Shown here: positions 17,761-25,982 of the stretch, piece after piece
Position numbering within the stretch: position 1 is the stretch's first letter
Layout: every line of letters begins with the position of its first letter
DNA from: JAFGPF01 sp964500415
GTDB taxonomy: Bacteria; Chloroflexota; Dehalococcoidia; Dehalococcoidales; RBG-16-60-22
Reading direction: 5' to 3'
Assembly: GCA_964500415.1 (NCBI GenBank)
Contig: CAZCOB010000002.1
Span: forward strand, 1-64,000
Length of the DNA stretch: 64,000 nt
Program-made: the position numbers and the translations under genes
Notes under the pieces: generated by a model
Told to the model about the DNA's origin: nothing
The model's input: the letters and a program-made list of their open reading frames with translations, nothing else
Database searches by the model: none

Positions 17761-18813
17761 ATGGCGAACAGCGGTGTCATTGGAGATAATGCAGTCGAAA
17801 TGGAAAAACGTTTCAAAGTAGTACTGGTGGACGGTGTAGAGGGCAATCAGGTGATGCCGGTTCTGGAAGAGTCCGAGGAACTGGCTAAAGTCAATGCCGA
17901 GCTGGTCGTGGCGGGATGTACCTGCGAGGACGACATCGTCGCCACGGCGCAGGATGCCGATGCCATACTAACTATCGGGGCCCCGTTGACGCGCCGCGTC
18001 ATGGAAAATTTACCGAAATGCCAGGTTATTACCCGCTACGGCATCGGCTACGATACAATCGATGTTGATGCTGCGACCGATAATAATATTCTCCTGGTTA
18101 ATGTCCCTGATTTCTGCCTCGAGGAAGTCTCCAACCACGCGATTATGTTGCTGCTGGCATGTGCGAAAAAGGTGGTCCTGCTGAATAACCGCATCAAGGA
18201 AGTCGGCTGGATGGAAGCCAGGCAGGCGCAATCACCGATGGGGTCGGTTTACGGGCAGACCCTGGGAATCATAGGCTTTGGTAATATCGGCCGAATGACA
18301 GCGAAAAAGGCACAGTGTTTCAGCCCGAAGGTGCTGGGCTACGACCCTTATGTGGATAAGGCCCTGGCTAAGGACTACGGAATAAGTCTCGTCGACCTGC
18401 CCGAACTTCTCAGGGAGGCAGACTATGTTTCGGTGCATACGGCGCTGACTAGGGAGACATATCATCTTCTCGGCGAACGTCAGTTCAAACTGATGAAGCC
18501 GGGTGCCTATTTAATCAATACGGCGCGTGGTGCCATCATCGATGAGCCGGCACTTGTCCGGGCTTTACAGGAAAAATGGATAGCCGGGGCCGGACTGGAC
18601 GTATTTGAACAGGAGCCGGTCGATGCGGATAATCCGCTGCTGAAGATGGACAACGTTATCGTTTTACCCCACTCCGCTTCCTTCTCGGATGCCTCGTTTA
18701 AGCGACTGCGGCAGAGCGTCGGGCGGGAAACGGCGCGGGTGTTGAGCGGAAAGTGGCCGAAGAATGTAGTCAATAAAACGTGCCGACCGAAAGTAGACCT
18801 GAAGCGGGAGTAA
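17761..18813 (+). CDS. D-isomer 2-hydroxyacid dehydrogenase (CtBP/SerA-like)
   Basis: NAD(P)-dependent reduction of a 2-keto acid. The 350-residue protein has the NAD Rossmann motif GIIGFGNIGR and the catalytic set Arg in NTARGAIID, Glu in DVFEQEP and His in LPHSAS. It lacks the C-terminal ACT domain of full SerA. GAAGG upstream of the ATG supports the start. It leads a rightward run of aldolase, glycerate dehydrogenase and flavoprotein genes. The exact keto acid is unknown; C-terminal-binding-protein-like members of this family often reduce glyoxylate or hydroxypyruvate. Confidence 0.9.
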   Translation: MANSGVIGDNAVEMEKRFKVVLVDGVEGNQVMPVLEESEELAKVNAELVVAGCTCEDDIVATAQDADAILTIGAPLTRRVMENLPKCQVITRYGIGYDTIDVDAATDNNILLVNVPDFCLEEVSNHAIMLLLACAKKVVLLNNRIKEVGWMEARQAQSPMGSVYGQTLGIIGFGNIGRMTAKKAQCFSPKVLGYDPYVDKALAKDYGISLVDLPELLREADYVSVHTALTRETYHLLGERQFKLMKPGAYLINTARGAIIDEPALVRALQEKWIAGAGLDVFEQEPVDADNPLLKMDNVIVLPHSASFSDASFKRLRQSVGRETARVLSGKWPKNVVNKTCRPKVDLKRE

Positions 18814-18902
18814 TAAGTCATGCTTATTAACATTACGGTTACTTCGATAGCGGCTTTTTCCAGCAATTATTGATTTTAATTGTCGTAGAAGGGATTTTTA
18901 AC

Positions 18903-19691
18903 ATGAAGAAAAACCGACTCCGCGAACTACTGAAGGAAGGGAAACCGACCTTGGGCACTCACGTGCTGTCGACGTGGCCGGGAATTGTCGAAGTTATCGG
19001 CCAGACCGGCGCTTTCGACTATATCGAATACGTCGGCGAGTACTCCTCGTTCAGTCTCGAGCAAATGGACAATTTCGGGCGGGCAATAGAACTCTTCCCC
19101 GACATGTCGGCGATGATGAAGGTAGAAGAGCAGACCCGGGGCTTCATCGCCGCCAGGGCAATCGATTCCGGTATTCAGAACGTACTCTTCACCGACTGCC
19201 GTTCTGCGGATGATGTCAGGGAGTGTATCCGTTACGTCCGCCCGGAGACACCGGAGTCGGGCGGCATCCACGGTTACGGCATGCGGCGCAGCACCGGCTA
19301 CGGCTACGGCAGCCAGGTAGCGGACTGGACGGAGGCGATGGATGAGGTCGTCGTCGCCATAATGATTGAAAAGAAAGGCGCTATTGAGAACCTGGAGGAA
19401 ATTCTCTCCGTCAGAGGCGTGGACATGGTGCAGTTCGGCCCGGTCGACTACTCCATAAGCATCGGTAAGCCGGGACAAACGCAGAGTCTGGATGTTGAGG
19501 GAGCTCATAAATATATGATAGAGATGGCTTTGAAAAAGGGAGTGGCTCCGAGGGTGGAAATCGGCAGCTTCGAGCAGGCCAAACCGTACGTGGAAATGGG
19601 GATTCGCCACTTCTGCATCGGCTGGGACACCAACGTCATCGCGCAATGGTGCCGGCAGCAGGCGCAGGGAATGGCCGGACTGCTCAAGTGA
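18903..19691 (+). CDS. HpcH/HpaI-family aldolase
   Basis: A class II, metal-dependent aldolase of 262 residues that cleaves 2-keto-3-deoxy or 4-hydroxy-2-keto acids to pyruvate and an aldehyde. The metal ligands appear to be Glu in MIEKKGAIEN and Asp in FGPVDYS. The catalytic His of the family may be missing: THVLSTWPG stands where many members have a WL..G..H arrangement. I start at 18903, which has GAAGGGA upstream; an earlier in-frame ATG at 18870 lacks one. It lies between two hydroxyacid dehydrogenases, so the aldehyde is probably reduced by a neighbour. Confidence 0.88.
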   Translation: MKKNRLRELLKEGKPTLGTHVLSTWPGIVEVIGQTGAFDYIEYVGEYSSFSLEQMDNFGRAIELFPDMSAMMKVEEQTRGFIAARAIDSGIQNVLFTDCRSADDVRECIRYVRPETPESGGIHGYGMRRSTGYGYGSQVADWTEAMDEVVVAIMIEKKGAIENLEEILSVRGVDMVQFGPVDYSISIGKPGQTQSLDVEGAHKYMIEMALKKGVAPRVEIGSFEQAKPYVEMGIRHFCIGWDTNVIAQWCRQQAQGMAGLLK

Positions 19692-19710
19692 GTGAAAAAG
19701 GGGAAATCAG

Positions 19711-20682
19711 ATGACCAGACCAAGAGTATTTATTGCGCGAAACATATTTCAGGAAGCCCTGGATAGAATCAGCAAGGTCGCCGAAATGGAAGTATGGCCG
19801 GACGATTTGCCGCCGGCCTACGAGGTTATGCTACAAAAAACGCGGGACGCCGACGGCCTGTTGACGATGTTGAGTGATAAAATCGACGCAAATCTCATGG
19901 AGAAATCGTCGCGGCTGAAAGTCATCAGCAACATGGCGGTCGGTTACGATAATATTGACGTCGCGGAAGCAACCAGGCGTGGCATTTACGTCGGCTATAC
20001 GCCGGGAGTCCTCACCGAAACGACCGCCGATTTAATTTTCTCCCTGCTCATGGCGGCGGCCCGGCGCATCGTCGAAGCGGATAACTACACCCGGGACGGG
20101 CGGTGGAAGGCCTGGGGCCCTATGACCCTGCTGGGACAGGACATTCACCACGCCACACTTGGCATCATCGGCCTGGGTCGCATCGGTATGGAGGTAGCCA
20201 AGCGGGCCAGGGGCTTCGATATGAAAGTCCTTTACTACAGCCGGACGCGAAAAAGCCCCGAGGAAGAAAGCAGGCTGGGTCTGGAATACGTTGACCGGAT
20301 GCCGGAACTTCTGGCCAGGTCCGACTTCGTCAGTCTCCACATTCCGCTGACGGAGGAAACATATCATCTTATCGGTGCTGAAGAGTTCGCCATGATGAAG
20401 CCGACGGCCGTTTTTATCAACGCCTCACGCGGTGCCGTTACCGACCAGCGGGCGCTATACGAAGCCCTGAAAACCGGGCAGATATTCTCCGCCGCTATAG
20501 ACGTTACCGAGGTCGAACCGATACCCATGAACGACCCCCTGCTGACCCTGAATAATATCGTCATCACACCGCATATAGGCAGTGCCAGTATACCCACCCG
20601 GACAACGATGGCCCTGATGGCCGCCGACAATCTTATTCACGGTCTGCGTGGTGATACTCCACCGGACTGCGTTAATCCCTGA
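19711..20682 (+). CDS. D-glycerate (glyoxylate/hydroxypyruvate) dehydrogenase
   Basis: A 323-residue D-2-hydroxyacid dehydrogenase close to GRHPR/GyaR. It has GIIGLGRIG for NAD(P), catalytic Arg in NASRGAVTD, Glu in DVTEVEP and His in TPHIGSAS, and the substrate-loop sequence NMAVGYDNID. It probably interconverts glycerate with hydroxypyruvate or glycolate with glyoxylate. The gene begins 19 nt after the aldolase stop, with GGGGAAA upstream, so the two are one operon. With the glycerate kinase it closes a route to glycolysis. Confidence 0.9.
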   Translation: MTRPRVFIARNIFQEALDRISKVAEMEVWPDDLPPAYEVMLQKTRDADGLLTMLSDKIDANLMEKSSRLKVISNMAVGYDNIDVAEATRRGIYVGYTPGVLTETTADLIFSLLMAAARRIVEADNYTRDGRWKAWGPMTLLGQDIHHATLGIIGLGRIGMEVAKRARGFDMKVLYYSRTRKSPEEESRLGLEYVDRMPELLARSDFVSLHIPLTEETYHLIGAEEFAMMKPTAVFINASRGAVTDQRALYEALKTGQIFSAAIDVTEVEPIPMNDPLLTLNNIVITPHIGSASIPTRTTMALMAADNLIHGLRGDTPPDCVNP

Positions 20683-20724
20683 AACCCTCGGAAGGCCTTA
20701 TCCTTGAAGTGAAAAGAGGTTGAA

Positions 20725-22236
20725 ATGAAGGAAGCAAGGAAATGGGATAAAGAATATGATGTGGTAGTGGCAGGCTATGGCGGCGCCGGTATTTCAACTG
20801 CTATCACCGCCTGTGATAACGGTGCCAGTGTCATAATACTGGAAAAGGCACCTTTCCCGGGGGGAGGCCAGACCCGGACGTCAGGGCTCGGGGCGGCCTT
20901 TGCCACCGATCCGGAAGGCGCTGCCGAATATTTGTACGCTGCCAGCTCTAACGGACTTGAGGACGCGGACGTTACATCGAAGATTTCGGTGGTACCTAAG
21001 GAAGACTGCCTGATATTCATGAAGGAGATGGCGAATAATCCGGATTGGCTTAAATCAATGGGAGTTGAGCATTCCATAAGAAAGGGTAGCTCCGCCCAGT
21101 ATCCCAGATTCCCGGGAGCAGATTCTTTCGGCCACGTCGTTATTAAGGGATGGGGTATTCAATTTCTGGAGACAATGAAAATTCAACTCGAAAAAAGAGG
21201 TATTGAAGTTTTATTCGAAACTCCTGCCACCGAGTTAATTCAAGATGCAGAAACCAGAGAGATAAGGGGCGTTTACGCCACCAGTAAAGGGAAAAAGATA
21301 GTCATCAAAGCGAAAAAAGGAGTCGTCCTGTGTACGGGAGGCTTTGAGTTTGAAGAAGAAATGAAAGCAAATTACCTGAGACCTTTTCCGCTTAAATTCG
21401 CTGGCTGGCCGTATAATACCGGAGACGGCATCAAAATGGCACAGCGTGCCGGGGCCGACCTCTGGCATATGAATACCATGGTCGGATACCTGGCTATCTG
21501 GGTTCCCGAATACAAAGTCGCCTGGCTGCTGGTTTTCGGCAGAGGAATCTGGGTAAATAAATACGGCAGGAGATATACCGACGAGGGTATCAATATAAAA
21601 AGCCACAACTGGTGGTTGAAGCATTGTGATTATAATATAGAGGAGCCCGGATATGCCGACCTTCCGACCTATTTAATTTTCGATGAAACCGTAAGGAAAC
21701 AGGGCTCTATTTCGGCCAACTCTGCTTCTGGTGCCGGGTACCTGCTGGGTATTCAAACTTTTCCGGCTGAACTTGGGGGCTGCCCTGAAGGCTGGAGTCG
21801 TGACAATATGCGCGAGATAGAAAAAGGATGGATAAAGAAAGCCGACACTGTTAAAGAGCTGGGGCGTCTTATCGGCGGTAAGATGGACCCGGCTGCCCTT
21901 GAAGAGACTGTGAAAAAATACAATAGCTACTGCGAGCAGGGGTATGACCCGGAGTTCGGCAGGGGCGTACAATCGCTAAAACCGCTGGTGACGCCGCCGT
22001 TCTATTCCTGCGCCCTGTACCCGGGCGGCATCAATACCTGCGGGGGGCCGCGTCGGAACGCCTACGGGCAGGTACTCGACCCTTTTAAGGAAATTATACC
22101 GAGGCTGTACAGCGCCGGGGAAATGGGGTCGATTTGCGGTAATATCTACGCCATCGGGGGTCTTGACGCAGGCGAAATGCTGGCATCCGGTCGCCTGGCC
22201 GGCAGGAGCGTTTCAGCCCTGAAGAACCGGGACTAA
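20725..22236 (+). CDS. FAD-dependent oxidoreductase (fumarate reductase/KsdD-like)
   Basis: A 503-residue soluble flavoprotein. The FAD-binding GxGxxG is near the N-terminus (VVVAGYGGAGIST, EKAPFPGG), with the capping domain in the middle. The C-terminal GG(I/L) segments (YPGGINTCGG, IGGLDAGEML) bind the flavin again. There is no signal peptide or heme motif, so it is not a periplasmic flavocytochrome. Relatives dehydrogenate ketosteroids or reduce enoates. It ends the rightward operon of the aldolase and glycerate dehydrogenase, 42 nt after the latter. Confidence 0.9.
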   Translation: MKEARKWDKEYDVVVAGYGGAGISTAITACDNGASVIILEKAPFPGGGQTRTSGLGAAFATDPEGAAEYLYAASSNGLEDADVTSKISVVPKEDCLIFMKEMANNPDWLKSMGVEHSIRKGSSAQYPRFPGADSFGHVVIKGWGIQFLETMKIQLEKRGIEVLFETPATELIQDAETREIRGVYATSKGKKIVIKAKKGVVLCTGGFEFEEEMKANYLRPFPLKFAGWPYNTGDGIKMAQRAGADLWHMNTMVGYLAIWVPEYKVAWLLVFGRGIWVNKYGRRYTDEGINIKSHNWWLKHCDYNIEEPGYADLPTYLIFDETVRKQGSISANSASGAGYLLGIQTFPAELGGCPEGWSRDNMREIEKGWIKKADTVKELGRLIGGKMDPAALEETVKKYNSYCEQGYDPEFGRGVQSLKPLVTPPFYSCALYPGGINTCGGPRRNAYGQVLDPFKEIIPRLYSAGEMGSICGNIYAIGGLDAGEMLASGRLAGRSVSALKNRD

Positions 22237-22560
22237 GTTACCGCACATTCTCAATAAATTCAGAATGACAAAATACATTATAGTGTTATTAGGAAACCTG
22301 ATGCAAAGTTACAGGTACGATACCGGCGCGGCCTGTTTCAAGTTATAGCACAACATAATCCGGTGTAGCTTACTTTATATTGGGTACACCTGTGTTTCTA
22401 TCGTAATATCAATCTATAAAACAGGCGGATTTTACGGATGAAAAACGTCTGTTTTCAGCTCTCCGGTACTTGATAATCCGGTGGTTTCTTGATATAATAT
22501 TATTAGGTATAACCGAATATTACTATTCCAACGAATTATTATGTTAAAGGAAATAACAAC
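22237..22560. other. AT-rich intergenic leader before the MarR-MMPL operon
   Basis: 324 bp without a gene. At 22290-22340 is GATGCAAAGTTACAGG followed by GGTACGATACC and GGCGCGGCC, which resembles the central part of c-di-GMP-I (GEMM) riboswitches, but the 5' half of that fold is not apparent. The last 80 bp are AT-rich and probably hold the promoter. Confidence 0.4.
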
Positions 22561-23031
22561 ATGAAACAGGAAAAAGAGGCTTTGATTCAACACATTATTG
22601 AGGTGTCCGGTAACATATATGATGCACTTAAACCTAATATTCCAGTAGATTATCTATCATCAGACCTCACCGTGGCACAGTTGAGGGTGCTGCTGGTCCT
22701 GCATACCGATGGTCCTGCTAAAATGAGTTCCATCGCTTCTATTCTTCATGTTGCACTGTCCACAGCCACCGGCGTGATGGATAATCTGGTAAAGAAAGAG
22801 CTGGTCGTGCGTGAAGCCGACCTTCATGACCGCAGGCTGGTTGTCTGTAAACTATCCCCGGCAGGCCAGGAACTCATCAACAAGTTATGGGTATCTGGAG
22901 AGTTCCAGATGGAGAGACTCCTGAACGGTTTAACGTTAGAACAGCTTGGAAAAGCCACAGAGGTTGCCGAGATGCTATTTGACAACGTGTCTCCGAAAAT
23001 CAGCAAACAAGGCGGGGACGTAACGAAGTGA
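22561..23031 (+). CDS. MarR-family transcriptional regulator
   Basis: A 156-residue winged-helix regulator: the helix-turn-helix region (MSSIASILHVALSTATGVMDNLVKK) is followed by the wing (DLHDRRLVVCKLSPAG). MarR proteins are usually dimeric repressors released by phenolic or lipophilic ligands. AAAGGAAA precedes the ATG. Its TGA overlaps the GTG start of the efflux pump gene downstream, so the two are co-transcribed and translationally coupled; the regulator probably controls the pump and itself. Confidence 0.93.
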   Translation: MKQEKEALIQHIIEVSGNIYDALKPNIPVDYLSSDLTVAQLRVLLVLHTDGPAKMSSIASILHVALSTATGVMDNLVKKELVVREADLHDRRLVVCKLSPAGQELINKLWVSGEFQMERLLNGLTLEQLGKATEVAEMLFDNVSPKISKQGGDVTK

Positions 23032-25448
23032 AAAGACTATCACAAGCACTAGCACGATTTATCGAGCGCCGGCCCTGGTGGTTCATCGTAATTGCCGTAT
23101 TACTATCGGCGGCAGCCGTTCCGGGCGTTACCATGCTGGAAACGGAGACCGGTTTTGAAGCCTTTGTTTCATCTGATTCGAAAATATCGCAGGACAATTC
23201 ACGTTACGAAGCTCAATTTGGCGGAGAACCGATTACTATTCTGCTTACCGGGAAGCTCGATGATATATTCTCGACTGAGAACCTGGCGATACTGGCCGGA
23301 TTTGCGGAGAAAATCAACAGTGATGAGCGTTACCGGGCTATTAATAGCCCACTCACTCTGCTGCAAATAGCCTGCGAGGAGGCAAGTCAGGCAGGGCAAT
23401 CCTTCCAGGAGCAGCTTATCCTCGCCCAGGAGGAAGCGGCGGCACAGGCAGAGCAGGCTGCGTCAGACATAGGGCTTAGCGATTTACAGCAGGAGCAGGC
23501 AGCCGAGCAAGCACGGACGGAAGTCCTGGATAAATTACAGCCGCAGATAGAACAGTTGCAGCTCATCGGAGAGCCCGGCCTGGACAATCCGCTCTTTATC
23601 AAGTCCGTACTTTATGATACCGAAGGCGCCGTCAGCCAGATAATGCAACCCTTCATCCCGGATGATGAACATGCCATTATTCTGGTTATTCCCCAGGGGA
23701 ACATGAGCGACGAGGCGCTTCTACAGGTAGCCCGGGATATCGAGGCACTCTTCTCAACCGAGCCACTGACCCAGGTAGATACTGCGGTAATCTCTGATTC
23801 CAAGCTGGTAAATTCTATCAGCGTCAGCATGGGCAGTAACATTACTATCCTGTTAAGTCTATCAGTTATCGTTATGTTTGTAATCCTGGTGGCCATGTTC
23901 CGGGTGCGCTGGCGGTTGCTTTCCCTGTTTATGGTATGCATCAGTGCCCTGTGGACATTCGGCCTGATGGGCTATCTCGCGATACCCGTCACCATGGCTA
24001 CCATGGCAGTACTGCCGATACTTATCGGTCTGGGCATAGACTTTTCCATACAATTTCATAATCGCTATCAAGAAGAAGTCACCAGAAGCAGGACTGTTGC
24101 CGAGGCCATTATTACCTCGGTATCAAACATGTTCCCGGTAGTCGGTATCGCTCTGGTTGCTACCATAATCGGTTTCATCACGCTTTATATCTCCGAGGTG
24201 CCCATGATACGTGATTTCGGTATGGTGCTGGCTATGGGTATCATCATCAGCTACATTGTCGGTCTTTTCCTGCTTCACAGTATTGTCTATCTGGCTGATA
24301 AGAGAACACCGGTTAAACGGCTAAGAGAGTCAGCATCAAAAGCTGGTGGTCGTATTGAAGGTATCCTCTCACGTATTGCCAAGCTGGCGGTTAATTATAC
24401 CCTGTGGATATTCCTGGTAGCCCTTCTCTTTGCGATTGGGGGAGCTGTTGTGGATCACTGGCTGCCGACGAATACAGACTACGAAGAGCTCATTCCCCAG
24501 GACATCCCGGAACTGCTGGAGATGAGAGAGTTACGTGAAATTACCGGTAGTGGGGGGACACTGAACTTTATGATAGAGGCTGATGACGTAACCCGCCCGG
24601 AGATACTCTGCTGGTTACAAAAATATCAGGATGAAGCACTGTTATCCCATCCGGAGCTTATCTCGGTAAATAGCCCGGCGACATTAGTCAGCGGAGCCGC
24701 CGGGGGAATCATTCCTGACCGGACACAAATAGATGGGATACTTGAAAACACGCCCCGACTTTATTTAGAGCAGGTTCTCTCTGAAGACCGTAACATGGCG
24801 AGCGCTTCTTTCAGCATCAAATACATCTCCCTGGAGGAAACGCATGACCTGCTGCAACTGATGAAAGAGGAGGCCAGGTCGCCGGCAGGCGTTCAAATTT
24901 CTCCAGTCGGCGGACTCGCCCTCGGGTCGAGTACGATGGACGCGATGGTAGGTGCCAGGCTTACCATGAATTTAATTTGCCTCGGCGCGGTTTTTATTAT
25001 CCTTTTGCTGGTCTACCGGCGTTTCGGCAGCACTATATTTACTATCATACCGGTTGGTGCCGTAATCGCCTGGTCTTCACTGGATATGTACCTTATCGGT
25101 ATTCCGCTTAACCCGCTTACCGCCATTATGGGGGTTATTATTATTGGTATTTGTACGGAGTTCATGGTGTTGCTGATGGGACGGTATGAAGAAGAGAAAA
25201 AGCTGGGGTTGTCTCCTAAAGATGCTATGGTCACGGCGATAGCGAAGATAGGGCGAGCCATAGTAACTACGGCACTGACTACCGTAGGCGGCTTTGGCGT
25301 TCTGATAGCGTCAAATTTCGTGATGACTCGCGACTTTGGTATCGCCACGGTTGTTGGATTATTCCTTTGCCTGATAATGACGATTACGGTAATGCCGGGG
25401 CTTATTGTATGGTATGACAACTGGCTCAGGCGACGTATATCAAGATAA
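23028..25448 (+). CDS. MMPL/RND-family exporter (HAE3-like)
   Basis: An 806-residue inner-membrane transporter of the RND superfamily. It has an N-terminal membrane helix, a large outer domain with a Gln/Glu/Ala-rich coiled coil (about residues 115-180), a membrane bundle (about 270-420), a second outer domain and a second bundle (about 640-800). LIGLGIDFSIQFHNRY carries an Asp in a membrane helix, probably for proton coupling. HAE3 proteins move hydrophobic compounds or lipids without an outer-membrane partner. The start is GTG, overlapping the MarR stop by 4 bp. Confidence 0.92.
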   Translation: MKRLSQALARFIERRPWWFIVIAVLLSAAAVPGVTMLETETGFEAFVSSDSKISQDNSRYEAQFGGEPITILLTGKLDDIFSTENLAILAGFAEKINSDERYRAINSPLTLLQIACEEASQAGQSFQEQLILAQEEAAAQAEQAASDIGLSDLQQEQAAEQARTEVLDKLQPQIEQLQLIGEPGLDNPLFIKSVLYDTEGAVSQIMQPFIPDDEHAIILVIPQGNMSDEALLQVARDIEALFSTEPLTQVDTAVISDSKLVNSISVSMGSNITILLSLSVIVMFVILVAMFRVRWRLLSLFMVCISALWTFGLMGYLAIPVTMATMAVLPILIGLGIDFSIQFHNRYQEEVTRSRTVAEAIITSVSNMFPVVGIALVATIIGFITLYISEVPMIRDFGMVLAMGIIISYIVGLFLLHSIVYLADKRTPVKRLRESASKAGGRIEGILSRIAKLAVNYTLWIFLVALLFAIGGAVVDHWLPTNTDYEELIPQDIPELLEMRELREITGSGGTLNFMIEADDVTRPEILCWLQKYQDEALLSHPELISVNSPATLVSGAAGGIIPDRTQIDGILENTPRLYLEQVLSEDRNMASASFSIKYISLEETHDLLQLMKEEARSPAGVQISPVGGLALGSSTMDAMVGARLTMNLICLGAVFIILLLVYRRFGSTIFTIIPVGAVIAWSSLDMYLIGIPLNPLTAIMGVIIIGICTEFMVLLMGRYEEEKKLGLSPKDAMVTAIAKIGRAIVTTALTTVGGFGVLIASNFVMTRDFGIATVVGLFLCLIMTITVMPGLIVWYDNWLRRRISR

Positions 25449-25712
25449 TACTTGATTGACCTTTCTCCCGAAAACAGTAATACGCTGAATTAGAGTCTTC
25501 CGCTTCAACGCTATCTCCATTTGAGGTCTCAGTTCAACGTCTTTAATCCCCCATTCATTCTGTGGATACGCATGCCAATTTTGTCTTAATAGGATTATCT
25601 ATTCCCCTATCACGAGCAGTACCAGAAAGTGAATCTATAAAATCCAGCTTTTATTCATAATGCGAATCAGTTACTGCATTATTGCCCTTTTCAAGTTTTT
25701 ACTCTCAGGCTT

Positions 25713-25844
25713 CTACTGATGCCGTGAAGGCATAAATTTTAAGATAAGAAATGCCCCGACAATACTGATTCCGCAGGTAACAAACGCCATTATCTGCCAT
25801 CCATCCATAAAGCTGCTCTTGGCAACCAGTGCCGAGATGCTGGC
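25713..25844 (-). pseudogene. C-terminal fragment of an MFS transporter
   Basis: Reading the minus strand from 25844 gives 43 residues ending in TAG: AKSSFMDGWQIMAF, then a hydrophobic helix and LKFMPSRHQ. This is the pattern of the last helix of DHA2-type MFS exporters. It is preceded directly by a TGA, and no start is available, so it is a decayed remnant. The rest of 25449-25982 has no credible gene. It lies between two efflux operons, which suggests that an exporter gene was lost here. Confidence 0.6.
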
Positions 25845-25982
25845 TCAGATAAAAGTTGACGCAGACCTGGCCCATGAACTTAACTCTCTTTTTCTCTTCG
25901 GGCTGGTGAGGGAAAAAGACTAGCAGTTTCAGGTACCCCACCTGACAGAGAATAATTTACAGGAATAAGCAATTGATACGGT

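Noticed and set aside
18927..19646. 239-residue open frame antisense to the aldolase
   Set aside because: Complete overlap with a well-supported gene and codon pattern of a shadow frame.
25845..25847. UGA before the MFS fragment as a recoded codon
   Set aside because: No conserved Cys at this place in MFS proteins and the upstream frame is not homologous; decay is simpler.
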